A DNA stretch of 64,000 bases from Pseudomonadota bacterium (GTDB lineage Bacteria > Pseudomonadota > Gammaproteobacteria > UBA1113). Location: assembly GCA_021782495.1 (NCBI GenBank), contig JAJXUV010000008.1, positions 1 through 64,000 of the forward strand, given 5' to 3'. Numbering within the stretch: position 1 is the first letter of the stretch; each line of letters begins with the position of its first letter. The position numbers were made by a program, and so were the translations under genes. A model generated the notes under the pieces. The model did no database searches, was not told where the DNA came from, and worked only from the letters and a program-made list of their open reading frames with translations. Below, in pieces: positions 1 to 8,746 of the stretch.

Positions 1-666
1 CCACAGCAACAATAAGCAGCGCAACCGCCACAGGCACAATACGCAGCGCAACCGCCACAGGCACAATACGCAGCGCAACCGCCACAGGCACAATACGCAG
101 CGCAACCGCCGCAGGCACAATATGCAGCGCAACTGCCACAGGCACAATACGCAACACCATCGCCGCAGGCACAATACGCAGCGCAATCGCCACAGGGACA
201 CTATGCAGCGCAACAGCCACAGGGGCAATACGCAGCGCAATCGTCACAGGGACACTATGCAGCGCAACAGCCACAGGCACAATACGCAGCGCAATCGTCA
301 CAGGGACAATACGCAGCACAACCGCCACAGGGACAATACGCAGCACAACCGCCACAGGCACAATATGCAGCACAACAGCCACAGGCACAATACGCAGCGC
401 AATCGTCACAGGGACAATACGCAGCGCAATCGTCACAGGGACAATACGCAGCGCAACAGCCACAGGCACAATATGCAGCGCAACAGCCACAGGCACAATA
501 TGCAGCGCAACAGCCACAGGCACAATATGCAGCGCAACAGCCACAGGCACAATACGCGGCGCAATCGTCACAAGGATCATACGCAGCGCAACAACCACAA
601 GGAAAATATGCAGCACAATCGTCGCAGGGACAATATGCAGCGCAACAGCCACAAGGACCATACGCA
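1..666 (+). repeat. 27-bp tandem repeat array
   Basis: About 24 consecutive 27-bp units built around CCACAGGCACAATACGCAGC, diverging mostly at synonymous positions and in the first two codons of the unit. The unit length is a multiple of three and contains no stop in several frames, so spurious open frames run through it on both strands. There are no spacers of independent sequence, so it is a coding minisatellite and not a CRISPR array. Confidence 0.9.
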
Positions 667-825
667 CCGCCCATGCTGCCAGCAGGATATCAGCCGCCAG
701 CACCGCAATGGAATTCTCCGAATTCGCCTACTTTTTTTGCTTTGTCTGCGGTGGCTCCAGTGGTAAATCAACCCTCTGTATCACAGCTACAATATCGCTC
801 AGGGCAACATCCCCCGGCAGCATGA
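1..825 (+). pseudogene. 3' part of a Pro/Gln/Ala/Tyr repeat protein, interrupted by an in-frame TAA
   Basis: Reading codons from base 1, the sequence encodes about 24 tandem copies of a 9-residue unit of the form [P/Q/S][P/S]Q[A/G]QYAAQ. A non-repetitive tail follows (about 50 residues, starting near base 661, rich in Pro, Ser, Gln and Val) and ends at TGA 823-825. At 13-15 the codon is TAA where every other unit has TAC or TAT (Tyr), and the repeat register is the same before and after it. Downstream the frame stays open for 269 codons but has no ATG, GTG or TTG start ahead of the tail. The gene is therefore either broken by a point nonsense mutation or carries a sequencing error. The 5' end lies outside the window. 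The repeat protein family was not recognised; a low-complexity surface or secreted protein is possible. No signal peptide or membrane segment is visible in the part present. Confidence 0.6.
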
Positions 826-844
826 TATTAATATAAGAAAAATC

Positions 845-874
845 CGGGTTCGAAGCATCCCAGCCTCGAACCCG
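845..874 (+). terminator. Hairpin after the repeat gene, probable terminator
   Basis: Perfect 9-bp stem CGGGTTCGA / TCGAACCCG with a 12-nt loop, 20 bases after the TGA of the repeat gene. The downstream T-tract is weak (CCTTTTATTTT at a short distance), so termination is inferred from position and stem quality. Confidence 0.5.
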
Positions 875-1076
875 CAGGCAAAACACCTTTTATTTTGAGC
901 AAAGTTTACACAAAATTATCTATATAGCATTTGAAACTAGTTATAATAATAGCGTGGACTTAAAGTTGATATTTTTGAAATTTACGCAAACAATTTATGT
1001 TATATCCGTGACAATATTCTTTCTGATTAGTCATTTAAAACATCTGAGCATAATACCATAGGCACCCTCATTAAAA

Positions 1077-1436
1077 ATGGCGATCAACAAAAATACAGCC
1101 CGTACTCTGACAGAAATCTTTATCTCTTACCAAGATGACGATTATTTAGCATTTAATAAAACTGAAATTATTGTAAAATTAGCACGATTTGAAGAAGAAA
1201 TTTTAATTTCGCGCTCTCAAGCAAAACGAATTGCTTTAAATTTAGAAAAATTTGATCGCGTGGTATTGGATTTTAGTGGCATTAGATTAGTAGGACAAGG
1301 CTTTGCCGATCAGCTTTTTAGAGTTTATGCCACTCAGCACCCCAACACAAAACTCAAATACATCAACGCCAATGAAGACGTATCCTTTATGATCCGCCGT
1401 GGAATAAATACTCATAAATCAAGAGACAGTCCTTAG
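1077..1436 (+). CDS. STAS-like domain protein (DUF4325 family)
   Basis: 119 residues. The segment from about residue 42 to 100 (SRSQAKRIALNLEKFDRVVL, then DFSGIRLVGQGFADQLFRV) has the pattern of the DUF4325/STAS-like family: a helix, a hydrophobic strand ending in DFxG, and a helix after GQGFADQ. These small proteins often accompany histidine-kinase-like or regulatory proteins, but no such partner is visible here. ATG 1077 is the only possible start because TAG lies in frame at 1059-1061. The ribosome site is weak. The 3' end overlaps the convergent neighbour by 4 bp. The function is unknown; a regulatory protein-protein interaction role is inferred from the fold. Confidence 0.7.
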   Translation: MAINKNTARTLTEIFISYQDDDYLAFNKTEIIVKLARFEEEILISRSQAKRIALNLEKFDRVVLDFSGIRLVGQGFADQLFRVYATQHPNTKLKYINANEDVSFMIRRGINTHKSRDSP

Positions 1437-1729
1437 GCCTTAGCATCCTCTACCATCCATTGATTTAAAATGGCAATGAGTTTTTGCGCTTGATCCGCAC
1501 TGGAAATATTAAATTTTGATTTTAATAAATATTGATCGTTGCGTTTTTGATAACGACGAATAGAATACCTCGGTGGACTATAAGCTTGTTTTGCTTTTTC
1601 CCAATCTTGATATTTATACACAATGGTAGACCACGCGCCTTTGGTCAATACAATTTTGTCTAATTGTTTGATGGTGGTTACACCTTCATCCACATATTCT
1701 ATGGTTAAATCATCGATTGTTTGCGCCAT
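1433..1729 (-). CDS. Conserved hypothetical protein
   Basis: 98 residues, soluble, no signal peptide. The middle is strongly patterned (KGAWSTIVYKYQDWEKAKQA, then RYSIRRYQKRNDQY and SKFNISSADQAQKL), which looks like a compact conserved domain rather than a chance frame. It starts inside the 3' end of alr (20-bp overlap), so it is translationally coupled to dnaB-alr. No function is recognised. Confidence 0.7.
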   Translation of the reverse strand: MAQTIDDLTIEYVDEGVTTIKQLDKIVLTKGAWSTIVYKYQDWEKAKQAYSPPRYSIRRYQKRNDQYLLKSKFNISSADQAQKLIAILNQWMVEDAKA

Positions 1730-2813
1730 CCTTTTCCCCTATTATTTTACGTCGTACTCTATGCATACCCATTCTACACAATAATTCACGTGGATCGGTA
1801 TTCGCATATTCTGCGATGGTTTCAACGGGCAACTCTGGTCCCCAGAGCAATGCCCTATCGCCCACCACAACTTGTTCGTGATCGCTGATGTCGACCATAA
1901 CACTGTCCATCGACACTCGGCCCACGGTTTTAACTATCTTAGCATTTAAACACACTGGTGTACCATTGGGCAATGCACGCGGATAGCCATCGCCATAACC
2001 CCCACCCACCACGGCAATGCGCATCGCTTCTTTCGCTACAAAAACGCCATTGTATCCAACTGCATCACCTGCTTGTAAATCGTGTATGGCTTTAACGGGC
2101 GCTGTTAAACGCATCACGGGTTTTAACAGCGGTACTTTTTCAGCAGGATAAAAAGGAGAGCCACCATACATCATAAAACCGGGCCGCACCCATTGTCGAT
2201 GTGCGCTTGGCCAAGCCAAAATACCGCCTGAATTACTGAGACTACAAGGCTCTGAATACGATGCAATATGTTTTTCAAAAAGCTGTATTTGTTTGGCAGT
2301 GACTTCATTACTTTTCCATTCAGAGCTCGCAAAATGCGTCATCAAAATAATGTGTTCTACTTGAGGAGCTGCTTTCAACCGACGATAGGCTTTATCCACT
2401 TCTACATCGACCAAGCCTAAGCGATGCATGCCGGTTTCTATTTTTAACCACACTGTCAAAGCTTGTTTTACAGAGGTCTTTGTTAATAAATTCACTTGAT
2501 AAGGCGCATGGATCACGGTTTGTAATTGGTATTCATCGAGCGCGCGTACATCTTCAGCATCATCAAAACCCGATAAAACCAAGAGTGTTCCTTGATAACC
2601 AAATTGACGCAATTCCACCGCTTCAGAAACACGGGCAACTGCCATGCCATCGACATCGCGTGCTAAATAGGGCCACAGATAGAGAAGACCATGGCCATAA
2701 GCATCTGCTTTCACCACAGCCATAATACGACTTTGCGGCGCTAGTTTGCGTACAGTTAAAAGATTATGATGTAAGGCACCCACATCTAGGGTCATGATGA
2801 TATCGGACTTCAT
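1710..2813 (-). CDS. alr: Alanine racemase
   Basis: 367 residues, the normal length for Alr. It interconverts L- and D-alanine with PLP, supplying D-Ala for peptidoglycan. The PLP-lysine motif AVVKADAYGHG is near residue 35 (Lys35). The C-terminal beta domain carries GDAVGYNGVF, which contains the conserved catalytic tyrosine, and GRVSMDSVMVD. The start overlaps the dnaB stop in an ATGA arrangement, and the conserved dnaB-alr order of gammaproteobacteria is kept. Cytoplasmic. No oddities seen. Confidence 0.96.
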   Translation of the reverse strand: MKSDIIMTLDVGALHHNLLTVRKLAPQSRIMAVVKADAYGHGLLYLWPYLARDVDGMAVARVSEAVELRQFGYQGTLLVLSGFDDAEDVRALDEYQLQTVIHAPYQVNLLTKTSVKQALTVWLKIETGMHRLGLVDVEVDKAYRRLKAAPQVEHIILMTHFASSEWKSNEVTAKQIQLFEKHIASYSEPCSLSNSGGILAWPSAHRQWVRPGFMMYGGSPFYPAEKVPLLKPVMRLTAPVKAIHDLQAGDAVGYNGVFVAKEAMRIAVVGGGYGDGYPRALPNGTPVCLNAKIVKTVGRVSMDSVMVDISDHEQVVVGDRALLWGPELPVETIAEYANTDPRELLCRMGMHRVRRKIIGEKDGANNR

Positions 2814-4219
2814 TCTATAGATTCTGTAATATAACGTTGCGCTAAATTGTCAAAGCGCACATAAGGGCCACAAAAATTCAATTTGATTTTTCCAATAGGT
2901 CCATTACGGTGTTTGGCTAGAATAATTTCAGCGATGTTTTTCGCGTCGCTGGTATTGGGATTGTATACTTCATCGCGATAAATAAAAATAATCAAATCTG
3001 CATCCTGTTCTATGGCGCCGGATTCCCTCAAATCCGACATCATCGGGCGCTTATCGGCGCGCTGCTCTAAGCTACGATTTAATTGCGATAAAGCCACCAC
3101 CGGAACATGTAATTCTTTGGCAAGCGCTTTTAAAGAACGTGAAATCTCGGAAATTTCTGCGACGCGATTTTCAGAATTGTCTCCGACGCGCATCAACTGC
3201 AAATAATCCACGACAATTAATTGCAAGCCTTTCTGTTCCCGCGCCACACGACGTGCACGCGATCGCAATTCACCTGGGGTAAGTGCGGGTGTATCGTCTA
3301 TAAAAACAGGCGCATCTGCCAATAAATTAATCGTAGAACCGATGCGTAACCAATCTTCTTTTCGCAATTGACCACTGCGCACCGCTTGTTGATCGATGCG
3401 CCCCAAAGAAGAAAGCATGCGCATCACAATGGCATCCGAGGGCATTTCCATACTAAAAATCAAAACGGGTTTTTGCGTCGTTAAAGCCACGTGTTCCGCA
3501 ATGTTGATGCTAAACATCGTTTTACCCATACTGGGTCTTGCAGCAACAATCACCAAATCGGCAGGCTGCAATCCCGAAGTCAATTGATCTAAATCTAAAA
3601 ATCCCGTCGCCGTTCCCGTCACGGCACTGGGATTGCGATGTCGCTCATCAATTTGTTTTAACACGTGTGTGGTGATAGCGCGTATCGGCTGCGGCCCTTG
3701 GCCTCGACTGCTTTGTTCGGCAATTTGAAAAACTCTTTGTTCAGCATGATCCAACAATTCGGTAGCAGATTGTCCCGCGGGTTGATAAGCCATATTCGCG
3801 ATCTCAGAAGCCGCAGAAATCATTTGCCTTAAAATGGATCGCTCACGCACGATTTCTGCATAAGCGACAATATTGGCAATACTGGGCGTATTTTTCGACA
3901 ATTCAAATAAATATATATCGCTGCCTATGGCGCCTAATTCATCGTTCTGTTTCAAGTACTCCGTTAAGGTCAACACATCCAAAGCTTTGCCTTGTGACAA
4001 CAAAGCAGCAATACCTTTAAAAATGATTTTATGTTCTGTTCTATAAAAATCTTGTTCATTTAATACTTCTGAAACACTTTCCCAAGCAGCATTATCCAGC
4101 AATAATCCGCCTAAAACCGATTGCTCGGCCTCAATAGAATGAGGTGGAATTTTTAAGTCCTCTAAGGCATTGGATTTTTTAGAAGAATGTAGTTTAGACG
4201 CCGACTCTTTGGTACTCAT
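2810..4219 (-). CDS. dnaB: Replicative DNA helicase DnaB
   Basis: 469 residues. Hexameric 5'-3' helicase of the replication fork. The N-terminal primase-interacting domain begins with PPHSIEAEQSVLGGLLLDN. The RecA-like C-terminal domain has Walker A ARPSMGKTMFSINIA, Walker B LQLIVVDYLQLM, and the later motifs SQLNRSLEQRADKRPMMSDL and QDADLIIFIYRDEVY. No intein interrupts the P-loop. First gene of dnaB-alr-hypothetical. Length and motif order are normal. Confidence 0.97.
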   Translation of the reverse strand: MSTKESASKLHSSKKSNALEDLKIPPHSIEAEQSVLGGLLLDNAAWESVSEVLNEQDFYRTEHKIIFKGIAALLSQGKALDVLTLTEYLKQNDELGAIGSDIYLFELSKNTPSIANIVAYAEIVRERSILRQMISAASEIANMAYQPAGQSATELLDHAEQRVFQIAEQSSRGQGPQPIRAITTHVLKQIDERHRNPSAVTGTATGFLDLDQLTSGLQPADLVIVAARPSMGKTMFSINIAEHVALTTQKPVLIFSMEMPSDAIVMRMLSSLGRIDQQAVRSGQLRKEDWLRIGSTINLLADAPVFIDDTPALTPGELRSRARRVAREQKGLQLIVVDYLQLMRVGDNSENRVAEISEISRSLKALAKELHVPVVALSQLNRSLEQRADKRPMMSDLRESGAIEQDADLIIFIYRDEVYNPNTSDAKNIAEIILAKHRNGPIGKIKLNFCGPYVRFDNLAQRYITESIE

Positions 4220-4377
4220 GATTGACTATAGGTTATTTTTAGAAGCAAGATTATCCCATACTGGATCCGGAGAAGCAACGGAGAAGGGATTCGGAAGCAC
4301 GCGCCCAGAGCCAAATGAGTGTATTTTTATTGGAGATGTGGTAAAATAAAAATAAGTTAAAGTAGGTGGGATAAAAC

Positions 4378-4551
4378 ATGTTAATAAGATGGAGCCTTAT
4401 TCTTCTTATAGTGCTTATTGTCAATGCCATCCTCGGATTTACAGGTATTATGGCACCCCCTTTTCTTGGGATTGTGCGAACTATTTTCGTTATTCTTCTG
4501 ATATTATTCGTTCTGATTGTCTTCATTCACATTTGCAGCGACAAGAACTAG
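4378..4551 (+). CDS. DUF1328-type small membrane protein
   Basis: 57 residues. It begins MLIRWSLILLIVLIVNAILG followed by FTGIMAPPFLGIVRTIF, the two-helix pattern of the DUF1328/YtjA family of small inner-membrane proteins (typically around 50-60 residues, with FTG between helices). AGTAGGTGGG sits at ribosome-binding distance before ATG 4378. The N-terminal FTGI motif is intact, but the second helix is followed by a short charged tail CSDKN. Function in the family is unknown. Divergent from dnaB. Confidence 0.7.
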   Translation: MLIRWSLILLIVLIVNAILGFTGIMAPPFLGIVRTIFVILLILFVLIVFIHICSDKN

Positions 4552-4579
4552 GTGCCGCGGACTCATTCTTAGTAACTCG

Positions 4580-4604
4580 AGAAAGTAGATCTTGACTACT
4601 TTCT
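4580..4604. terminator. 9-bp hairpin before the pilin cluster
   Basis: AGAAAGTAG / CTACTTTCT with a 7-nt loop, 29 bp after the DUF1328-like gene. A run of seven T starts about 16 bases later. Probably ends that transcript; it could also shield the pilin operon from read-through. Confidence 0.45.
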
Positions 4605-4658
4605 TAAGAAACTGTTATTGTTTTTTTCATACACAAATCTTTTTTTAGGAGTAGGCCA

Positions 4659-5780
4659 TTGAAACGCAAGTGCATGGGTTTAAGCTTGCTCGAAATTTTG
4701 TTGGCCATTGTCATTGTCGCGGCCATTCTTGCTGCGCTGATACCTCTGCAATTAAAAAACGCGAATGAAAAATTGATCGATAAAACCGTTGGACAAATGA
4801 CGGCTTTAACATTGGCCGCGCGGAATTATTATCAGGATCAACGGCCTACTGCCAGCATCAATGCGACTGCTTGGCCACAGACCTTGTTACAATTAACCAA
4901 CAGCAACTACTTACCTCCTGCCAGTTTATGTTCCCCTTGGCCGCTGGATCCCAATGCTCGGACAAATAAAGCCGCCAATAACAACGCAGATTGTGGCAAT
5001 CATGAAGAATATGCCCTCTTTCCAGCGAATACGAATGGTGTTTATGATACCACTCTCCCAGGCATCCGCAGAACCAGTTTATTCAATGATAATATTCTCA
5101 ATACAGGCGGAAGTTTCTGGGGCGTCAGCCTCACACTCCCCACACAGGCTGCTGCCAGGGCCGTACAAGAACGCTTACCCTTTGCCACCTTATGTAGCCC
5201 AAGCGGCTTAATCACGCAACTGAATAATGGCAATGTGCCTTGCGCAGCGAGCAGTCAAGAAAGTAAAACCGTCACGGTTTTGGTCCCCAGGCCTGCGACA
5301 TGGCCCAATGATAAACAATATGCTAAAGATGGTTTGATCCAAACGATGGGTACGGTGGTTATCTGTAACAGCCTGAACGCCTCAAGCCCGACTTGTAATA
5401 CTTCGAATAACAATAGCGCTACTATATCTATACCCAATTCTTGTGGCAATGATGAAAATGGCCACCGCTTGATCCCAGCTTTATTTATTTACCCTTTTGG
5501 CAACGACTTCAATTCCGGTTGGCTTGGTGTAAATAAACCCAGTGCACAGTATACGGGTATTGAAATCGCGGTGGCGCGTAACACCGATACTTGGACTGTT
5601 TACGCGGGCATGGCAGGAAGCAGTACTTATAACCCAACCAACCTAAATGCCATTGTATTAGCTTATTTTACGGTGTGTGCGCCTAATAGCACGAGTGCTT
5701 CAGGTCACAGTGGTACAACCACGACTTGGGATGCCTCTTATTTTGGCCCAAGGGCAGATAATGGATACAACTACCGATGA
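4659..5780 (+). CDS. Large type IV prepilin-like protein 1
   Basis: 373 residues. A short basic leader (MKRKCMG) is followed by LSLLEILLAIVIVAAILAAL, the class III prepilin signal: cleavage after Gly7, Glu at +5, one hydrophobic helix. The remainder is a Cys-containing, Asn/Ser/Thr-rich globular domain (SLCSPWPLDPN near residue 88). Far larger than a major pilin (usually about 150 residues). TTG 4659 is chosen as start because AGGAGT lies 6-11 bases ahead and it is the first start in frame. Its stop overlaps the next gene (ATGA), so the cluster is an operon. Probable minor pilin or pseudopilin of an unassigned system. Confidence 0.75.
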   Translation: MKRKCMGLSLLEILLAIVIVAAILAALIPLQLKNANEKLIDKTVGQMTALTLAARNYYQDQRPTASINATAWPQTLLQLTNSNYLPPASLCSPWPLDPNARTNKAANNNADCGNHEEYALFPANTNGVYDTTLPGIRRTSLFNDNILNTGGSFWGVSLTLPTQAAARAVQERLPFATLCSPSGLITQLNNGNVPCAASSQESKTVTVLVPRPATWPNDKQYAKDGLIQTMGTVVICNSLNASSPTCNTSNNNSATISIPNSCGNDENGHRLIPALFIYPFGNDFNSGWLGVNKPSAQYTGIEIAVARNTDTWTVYAGMAGSSTYNPTNLNAIVLAYFTVCAPNSTSASGHSGTTTTWDASYFGPRADNGYNYR

Positions 5781-6841
5781 CTTTTACTAAGAAGATAAGC
5801 ACACAGGGATTTACCTTATTCGAAACTTTACTTGCTATCGGTATTTTGGCCGTATTGACGGCTGCCTTGGTAAATTATCTACAAAAAGAAGAACAAAAAA
5901 ACACTATCTCTCTCGCTTCGACTCAAGTCAATATGATACTCAATGCTGCGATTCAATATCAAACCACTTATGTTACTTGGCCTAGTTCCTTATCCGTATT
6001 AATTCCTTTCAACAAGGGCATTAGTCTTTCTTCTCCTTGGCGCAATAGTACAGGAACCAATAATTACGTACTCACTTCCACCCCCACCAGCCATTATTTT
6101 TCGATACAAGTCGCTGTTCCCAGCTCCACTGTCGCTCAGCAACTGATAAGCGCCATACCCAATGGCTATTTTAGTGTTAATGGCAATCAAGTTTTAGTCA
6201 CTGCCTACACGACAGCGTTTATTAGACCCGATTATCCGCCACACCCAACCGGAACATTGTATGGAAGTACAGGCGCTTCTCTGCTGCCAAATCCATCGCC
6301 TAGTTTCAGCAGAATCTCTTATCTTTCATTTCCATCATTGGGCTCCAATACCTATGGACCTTTTGGATTGATCGATGTGGTTAAGATAGCAAGCAGCAAT
6401 AGTGGCAAGACTATTGTGTCTACCACTCTTTTTGGGCAAACGTATCAGCCCACTCCAGACTATCCTGATGCGCCCGTCGGAACTGAACTCACGCCAGGAA
6501 CAGAGTCCCCCCTCTGTCCTAATGGCAGCACTGCGACCCCTATTTTTCTTCCGGTTATTATAGCAGACGAAAAACCGAAGGGTGCATTTTCCTGGGCACA
6601 ATCAGGCGGATTCGCATCGATTTACATGCACTTCGTCTCGCTGGGAGGCGGAAAGTATAGTACTTGCATCAATGCGGGCTTCCCTTATTTTAATGAAAGC
6701 GGTCACGCATCTCAGCAATTGAGATCACAACTAGGATTTATCAGCGATATTGTTTGTCTTCCCAGCACTGCACTTACTCGATGGCCTGATGTGATTTTCA
6801 ATGGCACTTATTGTCCACCTAACGCAAATGGAGGATCCTAA
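5777..6841 (+). CDS. Large type IV prepilin-like protein 2
   Basis: 354 residues. Leader MTFTKKISTQG, then FTLFETLLAIGILAVLTAAL: Gly before Phe, Glu at +5, a single N-terminal helix. The C-terminal domain is Ser/Thr/Pro/Asn-rich, has the SPW motif shared with the previous protein, and has several cysteines near the C-terminus (CLPSTALTRW, YCPP). Overlaps the upstream gene by 4 bp and is followed 6 bp later by the next prepilin. Processed by a prepilin peptidase that is not encoded here. Function inferred only from the N-terminus. Confidence 0.75.
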   Translation: MTFTKKISTQGFTLFETLLAIGILAVLTAALVNYLQKEEQKNTISLASTQVNMILNAAIQYQTTYVTWPSSLSVLIPFNKGISLSSPWRNSTGTNNYVLTSTPTSHYFSIQVAVPSSTVAQQLISAIPNGYFSVNGNQVLVTAYTTAFIRPDYPPHPTGTLYGSTGASLLPNPSPSFSRISYLSFPSLGSNTYGPFGLIDVVKIASSNSGKTIVSTTLFGQTYQPTPDYPDAPVGTELTPGTESPLCPNGSTATPIFLPVIIADEKPKGAFSWAQSGGFASIYMHFVSLGGGKYSTCINAGFPYFNESGHASQQLRSQLGFISDIVCLPSTALTRWPDVIFNGTYCPPNANGGS

Positions 6842-6847
6842 AATCCG

Positions 6848-8083
6848 ATGTCATTGCAACCCTCTTTAAAAAAGCTTGGTCAAAATGGTTATATCCTATT
6901 ATCCGTCATGTTGTTGATAGGTACCCTCGGCATTTATTTAGCCTATCAATTTTCAATAGAAAAAATAGCCAATCAATCGTGGGCAGTCCAAAAAGCCGCG
7001 ATTGAAATTTCCTATTGGTTTGACGTAGAACAAAATTTTGGAACCGATAACCCTGGCTTCGATGTGCAGAGACTAACCCTTCTCCACACACAAGAAGGCT
7101 ATTATTTACCTTATGGTACAGCTAACCAAAGTACCTTTGGGGGCAACACTTTGTCTGAATTCAATTGTTCCTCTTTAGCAGGGATGACAAAACAAGATCT
7201 GCCGCTGAGTTTATCTGGAAGCAATTTTACTGGTATCAATTGCGTAGGCGCCGCTTGCGCCTTAAATCCGGGTTATTATTCTTGTGGAACCTCAGGTATC
7301 CCTAAAGCACAATATTATATTAACGTTAATTATGCTACCCTAGACTATAATCCAGGAGGACAATCTGTTCCGGTCGGTGTGGGTCTCATGGTCCGCACTC
7401 CCGGCGCTAACTCGAAAGCACCCACAGAATTGCCGAATAACAGTATTGCCCAATCGTTGATTCCTTTATTACCGTATTCCGCCTTTAATGTGTATACTAC
7501 ATCTACTGCACAAGTATCGGGGATTGGCATCGCCACTTATGCGGTTATCGCTCCTTTAGGAAGCACAACCATCGTAGCTAATAACCTCTATTCAAAAATT
7601 ATCGATATGGGCTTGGTGCAACCCAATATTGTAACGAATGGCAAAGTCTCAAACTTTCAGTGTCAGGGCGTCAGTAGTACTGGCCAAAAAAATGGAACCT
7701 CCATTAATGTGAATGGAAATGGAAATATGGTAAATTGCAACAAAAAGAAGAATCAACAAAAGTATAATTGCGGTTATGAACCCCCTACTTGTATTAATAT
7801 TGATAAGACTAATCCTAATGGCTGTGATACGATAGACGTACTCTACACCCCTTACAACCTTTATCATGGGGGAACCAATGGCCTCGTAGGAACAGACGCT
7901 TCAGCTGTATTTGCAAGACCTACGAAGAATGGTGACTCTAATCACAACGCTAACACCCAAGCGATTTTTCTAGGCATATATGGGGTATTTTACGGTATGA
8001 ACGGCGAGCATTTCTTATCTAATGGAACGGACTATCAAAGCAATTATCTCGCTTATGTCGTTCGTTGCACCAAACACCCCTAA
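6848..8083 (+). CDS. Large prepilin-like protein 3 lacking Glu at +5
   Basis: 411 residues. Leader MSLQPSLKKLGQNG, then YILLSVMLLIGTLGIYLAYQ. The +5 position is Ser instead of Glu, which in type II secretion is a feature of the tip pseudopilin GspK. A GspK-like tip role is therefore possible, though no GspK domain was recognised. The long exported part contains many cysteines (residues about 110-150 and 275-330) that could form disulfides. Third gene of the four-gene operon. Confidence 0.65.
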   Translation: MSLQPSLKKLGQNGYILLSVMLLIGTLGIYLAYQFSIEKIANQSWAVQKAAIEISYWFDVEQNFGTDNPGFDVQRLTLLHTQEGYYLPYGTANQSTFGGNTLSEFNCSSLAGMTKQDLPLSLSGSNFTGINCVGAACALNPGYYSCGTSGIPKAQYYINVNYATLDYNPGGQSVPVGVGLMVRTPGANSKAPTELPNNSIAQSLIPLLPYSAFNVYTTSTAQVSGIGIATYAVIAPLGSTTIVANNLYSKIIDMGLVQPNIVTNGKVSNFQCQGVSSTGQKNGTSINVNGNGNMVNCNKKKNQQKYNCGYEPPTCINIDKTNPNGCDTIDVLYTPYNLYHGGTNGLVGTDASAVFARPTKNGDSNHNANTQAIFLGIYGVFYGMNGEHFLSNGTDYQSNYLAYVVRCTKHP

Positions 8084-8092
8084 GGATATTTT

Positions 8093-8743
8093 ATGGCTAT
8101 TCAGAAAAAAACAAGATCGACAAAGGGGATCACGCTCTTAGAGATTTTGTTGGTCGTAGCGCTCCTGACGCTAGGCATGCTACTACTCAGCGATCAATAT
8201 CAAAAAAATCTTTTCAACCGCAACACAAGCCAGATACAAAATAGTCTGCAATTATTGACCAGCGCCTTAGAACAGTACTACGATACTAACTGTAGCGCAC
8301 TACTAGCACAGTATCGTCAATTCACCCTCACCCCTGCACTGATCATGCCTTATATTACAACCCCTCAAATGCTCGGCAATGCTTATGCTGTAACCTCTGG
8401 AATCAATGCTTATACTTATGTGATAGACACAACAACGGATTTCCCTATTTTAGAAATAAGCACAACCTTTAATTCCAAGATTGTTTCTCGAATACTCTTA
8501 AATGCCTTAGCAGCCCGTTTAAAACCGACCCTCATGAATCAATATACTTTTACCTGGAAAACAGCACCCGCTAATACTCTTTTAACGCCTGCATCGCTGA
8601 ATCCAGCACTCTCTTATCTCAATACTTTGTCTGCCGATTTGCCTGATAATGAAGATATTCAGCTTACCTGCTCCTACTGGCAACAACCTGCGCATCGTTG
8701 CAAGATAGCTGGGGGCAGTTGTACTTATTCGAGTCCCTCTTAA
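8093..8743 (+). CDS. Type IV prepilin-like protein 4
   Basis: 216 residues. Leader MAIQKKTRSTKG followed by ITLLEILLVVALLTLGMLLL: clear class III signal with Glu at +5. The C-terminal domain ends with a Cys-rich stretch (LTCSYWQQPAHRCKIAGGSC). RBS AAGGATATTTT precedes ATG 8093. Last gene of the plus-strand cluster; convergent with thyA four bases away, with no obvious terminator between them. Confidence 0.75.
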   Translation: MAIQKKTRSTKGITLLEILLVVALLTLGMLLLSDQYQKNLFNRNTSQIQNSLQLLTSALEQYYDTNCSALLAQYRQFTLTPALIMPYITTPQMLGNAYAVTSGINAYTYVIDTTTDFPILEISTTFNSKIVSRILLNALAARLKPTLMNQYTFTWKTAPANTLLTPASLNPALSYLNTLSADLPDNEDIQLTCSYWQQPAHRCKIAGGSCTYSSPS

Positions 8744-8746
8744 AGC

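Noticed and set aside
1-666. CRISPR array
   Set aside because: Units are directly adjacent without unique spacers and preserve a reading frame.
255-674. 139-residue Cys/Ala/Tyr-rich open frame on the minus strand
   Set aside because: Antisense shadow of the same tandem repeat; no RBS and composition dictated by the repeat.
122-766. 214-residue Arg/His/Asn-rich open frame on the plus strand
   Set aside because: It is a frame shadow of the 27-bp repeat; the repeat length is a multiple of three, so several frames stay open. The Gln/Ala/Tyr frame has the substitution pattern of coding sequence (variation mostly in third positions).
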